A program made the position numbers and the translations under genes. A stretch of DNA of 37,708 nucleotides from Candidatus Rokuibacteriota bacterium (GTDB lineage: Bacteria > Methylomirabilota > Methylomirabilia > Rokubacteriales > CSP1-6), in contig QHRX01000203.1 of NCBI GenBank assembly GCA_003221455.1, positions 1 through 37,708 of the forward strand, given 5' to 3'. The notes under the pieces were generated by a model. It worked only from the letters and a program-made list of their open reading frames with translations. It was not told the origin of the DNA and did no database searches. Of this stretch, positions 31,816-37,708 are shown piece by piece (position 1 is the stretch's first letter; each line of letters begins with the position of its first letter).

Positions 31816-32577
31816 CTATTGGACCTTGGCCATAGTCCAGAAGTACAACGCCAACTGATGACGGTTGGCGACGCCGAGTTTGTGAAACATCGCGGAAAGG
31901 TGGGCTTTGACCGTGCCCTCCTGGATCCGGAGCCGGCCGGCGATCTCCTTATTGGTAGCGCCGCTCGCGATGAGCTCGGCAATCTGGCCCTCTCGAGCGG
32001 TCAACGCGAGGAGGCGTTGATCAGCGTTGTCGCACGGACGGTGGCGGGAAGCGAATTCGTCGATGAGTCGAAGAATGACCTGTGGCGCGACCCAAATCCC
32101 CCCCTGCCGGACCACCGCGATCGCTGCGAGCAGGAGCCCCGCGTCGGTCTGTCGCGAACCGTAGCCAGCGGCGCCCTCCCTCAACGCGGTGAGGGCCTCG
32201 CTGTCATCCGGGCAACTCGTCAAGAAGATCGTCCTCGTGGCCGGGCTCAGAGTCCGGATGATCCACACGGTCTCGAGCGAGAATGTCCCCGTCGACGGAT
32301 CAAGTAAGAGCACGTCGGGAGCAAACTCCGTGAGCGCCTTCTCGAGGGCCACACGGTTCTCGACTCCCTCGACTCGTGGCGCTCCGCACTCCAGCAGGAT
32401 ATGGCGGACCTGTCTCAGCCAAGCGTCGTCGGAACTGGCGAGCAGAAGGTCACCGTACGCTGGCGCTCTGGTCGCTCCGACCGGGCGCTCCGCAGGTAAC
32501 GCGTTCCCCGCCGGAGCCCTCCCCGCCTCACGCGGAATCCGGCCGAGCACGCGTAAAGTCCCGGTATGGTGTGTCAT
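31816..32577 (-). CDS. NarL/LuxR-type response regulator with degenerate receiver
   Basis: 253 residues from ATG 32577. A 45-residue basic N-terminal stretch precedes the receiver, whose Asp is in VLLLDPSTGTF and Thr/Ser in TIFLTSC. The conserved Lys after GAAGY is replaced (GAAGYGSRQ), and the N-terminal acidic pair is SDD rather than DD, so normal phospho-switching is doubtful. The C-terminal LuxR helix-turn-helix is intact: LTAREGQIAELIASGATNKE then IAGRLRIQEGTVKAHLSAMF. No kinase is adjacent. It may act on the nearby secreted-protein genes, which share its strand, but that is inference. Confidence 0.85.
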   Translation of the reverse strand: MTHHTGTLRVLGRIPREAGRAPAGNALPAERPVGATRAPAYGDLLLASSDDAWLRQVRHILLECGAPRVEGVENRVALEKALTEFAPDVLLLDPSTGTFSLETVWIIRTLSPATRTIFLTSCPDDSEALTALREGAAGYGSRQTDAGLLLAAIAVVRQGGIWVAPQVILRLIDEFASRHRPCDNADQRLLALTAREGQIAELIASGATNKEIAGRLRIQEGTVKAHLSAMFHKLGVANRHQLALYFWTMAKVQ

Positions 32578-32731
32578 GGGCGGCCGATATCGTATGCAGG
32601 CGAAGTGCCAGCGCGGGCCAGCCGGGTTCACCCGCCCGCGAGCGCTTGCTTTGCAACCACTTAACGACGCATTGGCTGAACCGCTCGGTGGGCGGTGGAA
32701 GACACTTGGTCAAACTGGCGCGGGTAGTGCC

Positions 32732-32755
32732 AAAAAAACGCCGCTCGTCGCGACG
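32732..32755 (-). terminator. Intrinsic terminator on the minus strand, no obvious upstream gene
   Basis: On the minus strand CGTCGC-GACGA-GCGGCG (one G-U pair) is followed at once by seven T. This is the best rho-independent terminator in the window. No recognisable minus-strand gene ends here, so it may end a small RNA or a lost gene, or shield the NarL-type regulator from read-through. Confidence 0.6.
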
Positions 32756-32780
32756 CGGACGCCTCGGAACCCTTTGAGTT

Positions 32781-33103
32781 TTGGCGCGAATCGCTCTAAC
32801 GCGCGTTTCGGCGCGTGCTAGAGGGTTTGCCGCCAGCCGCTGGCCCCTCTTCGTGGCCGCGATCAGTCTGACCGGCGCTGCCACCACGCTCTGCCTGGGT
32901 ATCGGCCTCAACCTCTCCCGGAGTGCGCCGCGTGGAGTCTATCGGAGCGTCGCCGATACCCAGGCTCGCGGGGCGCTCGTGGTGGTCGTGGTCGCGGCCG
33001 GCGAGCTCTGGCTGCTCGGCTGCCAGGGCACCCGCGTTACTTCGGACCGGTGCCGGCCGCCTCCGTGCGCGGCGTGGCGCGACCGGTGCTGACGGTCGAG
33101 TGA
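32781..33103 (+). pseudogene. Remnant of a TraF-like (S26) conjugative peptidase
   Basis: The frame carries a membrane segment (WPLFVAAISLTGAATTLCLG) and LNLSRSAPRGVYRSVAD, the serine region of TraF/S26 signal-peptidase-like proteins (N-x-S-x-S-x-P-x-G-x-Y). It then passes by an internal deletion to AGELWLLG and, after a frameshift, to YFGPVPAASVRGVARPVLTV, the normal C-terminal end. The catalytic Lys region in between is missing. TraF peptidases process pilin for conjugation, so this is a trace of a past conjugative element. Confidence 0.65.
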
Positions 33104-33274
33104 GGCGTTGCGGATGACTCCGGCGTTCGCGTGCACTACCTCGCGAACCTGCGGCCTCATGACCGTGGCCGGGCTCGATCACCGGCCGCCCGACCTGCTG
33201 CTCGGGCCGCACGCAGCTGCCGTCCGCTGAAGACGAGGACATGATCCAGACAGTCGCGCCGGGGCGACAAGCTG

Positions 33275-33496
33275 GTGTCCGCAGTTATTGGCCCGCAGCT
33301 CCGCTACGAGCTCGTGCGCGCCGGCACGCCGGCCGCGTCGGCATCCGGCGGGGAGTCGAGGTCGCTCCTCGAACATCCGATCCTGCTCGACCCCGCCGAG
33401 CAGTACCTCATGCGCTGCGACCGCGTGGATTTCGACCTCGGGGGCCGAGGCGCTCCCGCACCGTCGTGCGTGAATCACGAGATTATTGAGCGGTGA
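33275..33496 (+). pseudogene. Possible cupin-domain gene fragment
   Basis: This frame contains LLEHPILLDPAEQYLMRCDRV then DFDLGG, which resembles the start of small cupin proteins; the metal-binding HxH strand that should follow is disrupted (a neighbouring frame gives EALPHR). No start signal. Family assignment is tentative. The adjoining 33104-33274 and 33497-33735 show nothing recognisable. Confidence 0.3.
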
Positions 33497-33735
33497 TCCG
33501 GTACCCAGAGGCTGCCCGCTAGTGGCTTGGGCGTTCGAGTCAAACCGGGAATTGGCGTGGGCGGCCGTGGTCGGGGCCGACGTTGACCGAGGACGGACTG
33601 GGTCCTTCGGAACGTGCCCTGCTTCTCTCCGAGGGATCGAGGCAGCGCTCGTCCTTCCTCGCGTGAGCTGCGCCGAGCGTCAGCGAATAGCATCGCGGCC
33701 AGTGGAGAAGTACTGCGAGTGCCTCTTGCTCGTGA

Positions 33736-35994
33736 CTAGTTTTCAGACTCTGCACGCTCTCGCTCCTCAGTTTCGGCCTTCCCTCCACACACGGAGTGTG
33801 CTGCTGCACTGACAATGGCATCCTTTTGCCGTTCCGCGATGAACCCGGCCTGCACGAACTCCTGGGCCGCATGCGTCATACATGACTCATAGGCACCGTG
33901 ATTTTTCCAGGTGCCGCCAGCGGCCGGCCCAGCACATGGACAGAGCTGGGCGAGGCTAGGGTGGATATCCTTGGACAGCGTCTCACCGTTCGAGGTGGTA
34001 TAGCGGATACGCCACGTGAACACGCCACAGGGATCGCCACGGACATCTTCGCCTTTTCTATCCTGATCCCGATCCGGATCCTCACGAGTGGTCGTGATAA
34101 AGCTCACGGTATCCACGCTCAGCGAAGTGGAGAGCGGCATAACGGTCGCCAGCACATCAGGATGCGGATCCGCGGGGTGGGCAAAGCTCGCCAAGGCGTC
34201 ACTAACTTGTACGAACGCTGGCGGACTCACGATTTCTGCACTCACGTTGTAGGCAAAACCGAAACCCTTGTTGACAAGTTTCACCTTCCACTGGTGTGAG
34301 CGCAGACTCGTCTCCTGACATCCTCTGACAAACAAGTCGACGACCACTGGGAATTGCGGGTCGAGAACGGTATGTTCGACAAAGTTCGTATCAGTGCGGG
34401 GCGACGTGGCCGCATCGGGAAAGACGACCGTTCCTCGATTGCGCACCCGCGTTCCAGGCTGTGCATTGGAGTTGATGTTCACCGAAAAGCTAACGCTGCG
34501 CGGCACCTGGGGAGGCAGCGCTAGGGGATCGTGCCATACGATCACGCGGGGGCCCGGGTCGTAGACTCCCCCGTTGTTGATGGCCAACGTCGTCTCATCG
34601 AGGCTCGGATGGAGGGGATCAAGGATGCTAACATCATGGGCGTCGGCGGTGCCGATGTTCTCGTAGTGAATCGTGTACGTGATTGCCTGCCCCGCCTGAG
34701 CATAGCCATAGCCGAAGGCATTGGTTGACGGGTCCGATTCCTTGAAGTTCGGATCGAAAGCCCTACAAAGAGGGTCGAGCTGCGCCCCCACGTTGAAAGG
34801 GTCACAGCAAGGAGCGGGAAACGATTCTCCATGAAGGTTCATGCAGCTCCCAGGGTCGCCACCGTTACCGCCGCCGCCACCGGGACCGACTCCGGGAGCC
34901 GGCGCGAACGCAGGGTTACACACGGTTGTACAGGCTGGATCATTACAATCGACCAAGCCGTTACAGTTGTCATCTTGAAAGTTATCGCAGATCTCCGGCA
35001 CGTTCGCCCTGGACGCTTTGTCGAAGGGCGTCACCGTGAACGCCACGTTGTTGCGAAGATTAGGATCTGTCGTGCTCGTCCCAACCGCCGCGATGTTGAG
35101 CAGCGTGTCCTCGCAGCTGAACGTCTCGAACGGTGGAGCCGCCAGCATGAGCGCGAGGCGGTCAGTTCCCCCACGAGCCAGGTCTCCCAGCGCCCATGTA
35201 ACAGTCGAGGCTGGAAGCGGGGGCGGCGGACTGAGCGTCGCGCCGGCGCTCGTCCCATCGACGGTGACGCCAGGCGGCAGCAAGTCGGCCGCAACGACGT
35301 CCTTGGCCGTGTCGGGGCCGAAGTTCGCAACGCCGAGGCTGTAGCCCAACGGAGCCACACCGCCAATCGCGGAAGCACTAGGGGTTTTGTTCAGCGCGAC
35401 ATCGGCCTGAGCGGGAGGAACACCACCCGCGGGAACAAAGCGAATCTGCGTCCACCTTCCGCTTCCGGAGGTGCACGTATCGCTCAAGGCCACCGTCGAG
35501 ATACCTCCAATATCTGCCGCACCGAGGAAAGTCGGGGTGGCAGGGTCAAACGAGGCGCCGGTACCCAGCTCGGTGCCCAGACTACCGGTGAATGTGGCTT
35601 GGTTGAGACATTCCGCACCGGCAGCGATAATGCCGAATGCCGAAACCGCAGGGTTGATGTTGATGACGACCCGGCCATTGCTAGAAAGAGCGGTCCCCTG
35701 ACCGAGCGGAGCGCCTAGAGGGAAGCAACTGCTGTACACACCGTTGAATAGATCAGTAGACGATCGGAAAAGAAATTGTACCCCACCCACGGTCATGGTG
35801 AAGCTTTGATCGCCACATTTCGCGGGGAGCGTTTGATCCAGTGCAATGACGAGACTGCCCGCGAAGGCGGGATCGCTGGGGAATCCGGGACTGTTCGGGT
35901 TCTCAGTAATCAGCCGAGCGTCGACGGTTATCGGAAGAAGAAGAGAAATGCCGAGCATCAGGAAGAAACGGACCAGCTTGCCCTTTAGCGACAT
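33736..35994 (-). CDS. Large secreted DUF11-repeat protein with Ca-binding-like Cys motif
   Basis: 752 residues from ATG 35994, chosen for the GGGAGAAGG site and the signal peptide that follows (KGKLVRFFLMLGISLLLPIT). About residues 210-330 and 430-560 are DUF11-type immunoglobulin-like domains (DVALNKTPSASAIGG ... YSLGVANFGPDTAKDVVA; ITYTIHYENIGTADAHDVSI). Between them a Cys-rich EF-hand-like loop (EICDNFQDDNCNGLVDCNDP) of the kind found in myxobacterial-type surface proteins should bind Ca, followed by a Gly-rich linker. The C-terminal part has PCAGPAAGGTWKNHGAYESC. It is expected on the cell surface or in the medium, possibly in adhesion; no sortase or autotransporter signal is visible. 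Confidence 0.8.
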   Translation of the reverse strand: MSLKGKLVRFFLMLGISLLLPITVDARLITENPNSPGFPSDPAFAGSLVIALDQTLPAKCGDQSFTMTVGGVQFLFRSSTDLFNGVYSSCFPLGAPLGQGTALSSNGRVVININPAVSAFGIIAAGAECLNQATFTGSLGTELGTGASFDPATPTFLGAADIGGISTVALSDTCTSGSGRWTQIRFVPAGGVPPAQADVALNKTPSASAIGGVAPLGYSLGVANFGPDTAKDVVAADLLPPGVTVDGTSAGATLSPPPPLPASTVTWALGDLARGGTDRLALMLAAPPFETFSCEDTLLNIAAVGTSTTDPNLRNNVAFTVTPFDKASRANVPEICDNFQDDNCNGLVDCNDPACTTVCNPAFAPAPGVGPGGGGGNGGDPGSCMNLHGESFPAPCCDPFNVGAQLDPLCRAFDPNFKESDPSTNAFGYGYAQAGQAITYTIHYENIGTADAHDVSILDPLHPSLDETTLAINNGGVYDPGPRVIVWHDPLALPPQVPRSVSFSVNINSNAQPGTRVRNRGTVVFPDAATSPRTDTNFVEHTVLDPQFPVVVDLFVRGCQETSLRSHQWKVKLVNKGFGFAYNVSAEIVSPPAFVQVSDALASFAHPADPHPDVLATVMPLSTSLSVDTVSFITTTREDPDRDQDRKGEDVRGDPCGVFTWRIRYTTSNGETLSKDIHPSLAQLCPCAGPAAGGTWKNHGAYESCMTHAAQEFVQAGFIAERQKDAIVSAAAHSVCGGKAETEERERAESEN

Positions 35995-36353
35995 GGCCTT
36001 CTCCCTCTTCATGACTGCCGCGATGATGCGCGCGAACATGCTCCTTACTCTCAGGTGCCCCACAAGCGGCTTTCGGATGCGAAGTTGGGGCAAGGCGAGT
36101 CATTGATCCACGCGGGACCCTCCCTATGGGCCGGGATTCCCGATATGGACGGACCTGCTCCTCCCTCCTGTGCTGCTGAGTGAGGCGAGGCGCCCTCCAA
36201 CCAGCCATTTCGCCTATTCGGAAGAAGTGACAGGGGCCTTCCCTGCTGACCCCGCGTGCACCGAGGCTTGCCACTTCCGACTGCCTACCTCAGAGACACC
36301 TCCGCTGCTTCAACCCCCGCTACGCATCGCCTCCGCTCCCAGGTGGCTCTCGA
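35995..36353. other. Intergenic stretch with no recognised feature
   Basis: Upstream region of the DUF11 protein gene. No promoter of clear consensus, repeat or gene piece was recognised. Confidence 0.4.
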
Positions 36354-36488
36354 TCACGCCGGATGCCAGGAGAGCCGCTCGACGCGCCAGATGATCTGTG
36401 CAAACAGGCGCTGAGTCAACTGGCCTTCGGCCAACTGCAGGTAGAGGCGGACGACGGCGCGGTTGTTCCAGGTCGAGGTGTTCCCTCC
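36354..36488 (-). pseudogene. Unrecognised C-terminal gene fragment
   Basis: The minus strand reads TSTWNNRAVVRLYLQLAEG then QLTQRLFAQIIWRVERLSW and stops at 36354-36356. The frame before it (DKYEAWEGT) looks like its continuation across a frameshift. The peptide is protein-like, but I do not recognise the family and no start is seen. Confidence 0.3.
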
Positions 36489-36622
36489 CACGCCTCGTAC
36501 TTGTCAATTTCCTGGCCCGCGCCAGTGCTCTCCTCAGGGGCCTGAGCGGGGCTTCCAGCCTGACGCGGCGGTTGGTCGTGGCCACCATCCGTGACAAAGG
36601 TCGCTGGCTTCGGCCCTGTGCC

Positions 36623-36769
36623 CTAGGCCGCCGCCTCGGTCTTGGTCTCCTGCATCACCTCGTGGGCGGCGCGCTGCATCCGCAGGAAGAACATCGAAAG
36701 CCCGTGTAGAAAGACGACGATCAGCCATACCCAACCAAATGGAAGCCACCGGGAGCTCCCTTTCTCCAA
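36623..36769 (-). CDS. Possible 48-residue single-span membrane protein
   Basis: From TTG 36769 the frame reads MEKGSSRWLPFGWVWLIVVF then LHGLSMFFLRMQRAAHEV and MQETKTEAAA, i.e. one membrane helix and a charged tail. It starts 17 bases after the R' end of attC site B1 in the cassette direction, where a cassette gene would be expected. The start codon is weak and no family is recognised. Confidence 0.4.
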   Translation of the reverse strand: MEKGSSRWLPFGWVWLIVVFLHGLSMFFLRMQRAAHEVMQETKTEAAA

Positions 36770-36785
36770 AGCACCGGTGCGTGCA

Positions 36786-36890
36786 ACCTAACGCTGGCGC
36801 TCAGGCGCGGCCAAGCGAGCAAAGCGAGCGAGGGAACCGAGCCGCCGCGAAGTGGCGGCTGGGCGGTCGCACTGCAGCGCCTTGTTGGGC
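36786..36890 (-). repeat. attC integron recombination site B1
   Basis: A 105-bp imperfect inverted repeat with ends ACCTAAC and GTTGGGC, both perfect fits to RYYYAAC and GTTRRRY. The inner arms GGCGCTCA and GCAGCGCC pair, and a central GCCGCC/GGCGGC stem follows. The form CCTAACGCTGGCGCTC ... GCGCCTTGTTGGGC is that of classical attC sites of chromosomal integrons. It follows the small membrane protein gene (36949-37155) on the minus strand. Confidence 0.85.
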
Positions 36891-36948
36891 CGCACACGCC
36901 CAGCAAAGGTGCCTCTTGCGGCGGCACAACCCGAACGCCTGGTTTTGG

Positions 36949-37155
36949 CTACCGGACGTGCCATTTTTTCCCCGTAAGCAGAAAAGCCAAGAGGATGGCA
37001 CCCTGAGCAGCCACTGCAAACCAGTACGCTCCTGGATTGTCCTGCCGCGTGATTTTCGCATCCCACCATGCGCCGAGCGCCCTTCCAGAAATGAATTGCC
37101 AAACCAGGACACCAGCCATAAACAGCGCGACCAAGTAGTAGGTGATACCGCTCAT
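36949..37155 (-). CDS. Small membrane protein carried as an integron cassette
   Basis: 68 residues from ATG 37155 (a TTG five codons upstream lies inside the attC R' box and is less likely). Two membrane helices are visible: SGITYYLVALFMAGVLVWQF and AYWFAVAAQGAILLAFLLTG, with a polar loop (RALGAWWDAKITRQDN) and a basic end KKWHVR. No family is recognised; short two-helix proteins of unknown role are frequent in cassettes. It is bracketed by attC B2 (10 bases before its ATG) and B1 (58 bases after its stop). Confidence 0.7.
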   Translation of the reverse strand: MSGITYYLVALFMAGVLVWQFISGRALGAWWDAKITRQDNPGAYWFAVAAQGAILLAFLLTGKKWHVR

Positions 37156-37164
37156 ATGTGTGCG

Positions 37165-37267
37165 GCCCAACGGCCGGCGCTAACCCGCGGCTGAGCGGCG
37201 CGGCGCTTCCCGCCATTCGCAAGCGCCGTGACGCGAGGGGCCGGCGGGTTTAGCCGCATAGTTAGAC
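37165..37267 (-). repeat. attC integron recombination site B2
   Basis: A 103-bp imperfect inverted repeat with ends GCCCAAC and GTTAGAC, both perfect consensus boxes. Inner arms GGCGCTAACCCGC and GCGGGTTTAGCCGC pair with extrahelical bases, as in true attC hairpins. It separates the membrane-protein cassette from the toxin-antitoxin pair. Confidence 0.85.
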
Positions 37268-37293
37268 GGCGTTGCCTTGAGCGGCCGTTCGTA

Positions 37294-37304
37294 GTACATT
37301 GTAC
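37294..37304. promoter_or_regulatory. Palindromic operator before the antitoxin gene
   Basis: GTACA-T-TGTAC is a perfect palindrome 4 bases before ATG 37308. Ribbon-helix-helix antitoxins bind such sites over their own promoter. Its closeness to the ATG suggests a leaderless or very short-leader message. Confidence 0.5.
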
Positions 37305-37307
37305 GAC

Positions 37308-37526
37308 ATGCGATCTGCTGTGACCATTCGCCTGGACCCCGATCTGGAAAAGCTCCTTGACCGGCTCTGCAAACAGACCGGACGGACCAGAAGTGAGCTT
37401 GTGCGCGATGCCCTCCGGCGACAGTTGAGCCTGCTGAGATTCGAACGGCTCCGACGTAGAGCCTTGCCGTTCGCTGAGGCGCGGGGATACCTGACGGACG
37501 AGGATGTCGCGCGCGATGTCTCTTGA
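37308..37526 (+). CDS. Ribbon-helix-helix (CopG/VapB-type) antitoxin
   Basis: 72 residues from ATG 37308 (TTG 37299 is an alternative). The N-terminal strand-helix-helix SAVTIRLDPDLEKLLDRLC then KQTGRTRSELVRDALRRQL is the ribbon-helix-helix DNA-binding fold; the C-terminal tail (LPFAEARGYLTDEDVARDVS) would wrap the toxin. The stop overlaps the toxin start by 2 bases (TTGA), which couples their translation. It should neutralise the PIN toxin and repress the operon. It lies directly beyond attC B2, in line with toxin-antitoxin pairs stabilising cassette arrays. Confidence 0.88.
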   Translation: MRSAVTIRLDPDLEKLLDRLCKQTGRTRSELVRDALRRQLSLLRFERLRRRALPFAEARGYLTDEDVARDVS

Positions 37527-37708
37527 GGGTTTTCCTGGACACGAACGTCTCGGTCAGCGCCTTCGCAACCCGGGGGGTCTGTGCGGATGTACTGCGCGTG
37601 GTGCTTGCCGAACACACCCTTGTAATTGGCGAAGTGGTGCTGCGAGAACTGGGGCGGGTGCTTAGGAAGCGAATCGGCCTACCGCTCGGGGCCGTCAACG
37701 AGATTGAC
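37523..37708 (+). CDS. PIN-domain toxin, VapC-like (3' end outside window)
   Basis: From TTG 37523 the frame reads MRVFLDTNVSVSAFATRG then VCADVLRVVLAEHTLVIGEVV and LRELGRVLRKR. The first metal-binding Asp is in FLDTNV and an acidic residue of the core in VLRELGRV; the remaining catalytic acids lie beyond the window. PIN toxins are ribonucleases that cut tRNA or mRNA. The gene overlaps the antitoxin stop. 62 codons are visible of an expected 130-140. Confidence 0.85.
   Translation, partial: MRVFLDTNVSVSAFATRGVCADVLRVVLAEHTLVIGEVVLRELGRVLRKRIGLPLGAVNEID

Noticed and set aside
36534-36749. 71-codon minus-strand ORF overlapping the small membrane frame
   Set aside because: Its Arg/Asp/Gly-rich product looks like a shadow; the neighbouring frame gives a clean membrane helix and a charged tail.
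1-37708. CRISPR arrays, rRNA or insertion sequences with transposase
   Set aside because: No regularly spaced repeats, no rRNA-like stretches and no transposase or integrase motifs were seen on either strand.

Overview
The window is GC-rich (plainly well above 60% G+C by eye) with strongly GC-biased third codon positions, dense unidirectional operons, NtrC-type sigma-54 regulation, c-type cytochromes and a nadA-nadB-nadC-cysteine desulfurase cluster. That profile fits a free-living Gram-negative soil or sediment bacterium of a high-GC lineage (Rokubacteria/Methylomirabilota or a deltaproteobacterial-type group are plausible). The assignment is an inference; no rRNA or other taxonomic marker is present.

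Layout. 1-432 (-) is the 5' two thirds of clpP. 433-1930 is a zone of broken genes, including one ORF made of two truncated short-chain dehydrogenases and a decayed copy of a ROK-kinase promoter and gene piece. 1971-3443 (+) is a secreted di-haem peroxidase-like protein. 3673-12237 (+) is the most striking block: a palindrome and a textbook -24/-12 (sigma-54) promoter, then six tightly packed genes: ROK sugar kinase, an alpha/beta-hydrolase fused to a GT-B glycosyltransferase, an OsmC-like protein, a V4R-like/GAF histidine kinase, a response regulator fused to a class III cyclase with altered active-site residues, and an NtrC-family sigma-54 activator. The operon therefore appears to carry both its own type of promoter and a matching activator.

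12566-17491 (-) is the NAD de novo operon nadA-nadB-nadC with a cysteine desulfurase that could load the NadA Fe-S cluster. 17492-20760 holds a secreted TPR protein, an intact tautomerase, an inverted broken copy of that tautomerase in front of nadA, a collapsed oxidoreductase and a frameshifted MarR regulator with an apparently intact operator. 20764-26804 (+) is a catabolic-looking run: thiolase, oxidoreductase fragment, NADP-dependent oxidoreductase, MFS carrier, semialdehyde dehydrogenase, epoxide-hydrolase fragment, SDR.

From 26857 the sequence changes character. Three attC-like integron recombination sites (26857-26933, 28009-28095, 28540-28608) bracket a BASS-type transporter and an LprI-like secreted protein, both on the minus strand as expected for cassettes. 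A second pair of strong attC sites (36786-36890, 37165-37267) brackets a 68-residue membrane protein, next to a ribbon-helix-helix/PIN toxin-antitoxin pair that runs off the window. No integron integrase is present, so these look like cassette clusters lacking an integrase (CALIN). Between the clusters lie a methyltransferase, three secreted proteins (one frameshifted), a NarL-type regulator with a degenerate receiver, and remnants of ParE, TraF-like peptidase and cupin genes.

A theme of the whole window is that nearly every long intergenic space holds a recognisable remnant of a gene, often with internal deletions and one-base frameshifts. Some frameshifts could be assembly errors, but the internal deletions and the two duplicated remnants (ROK, tautomerase) cannot easily be explained that way.
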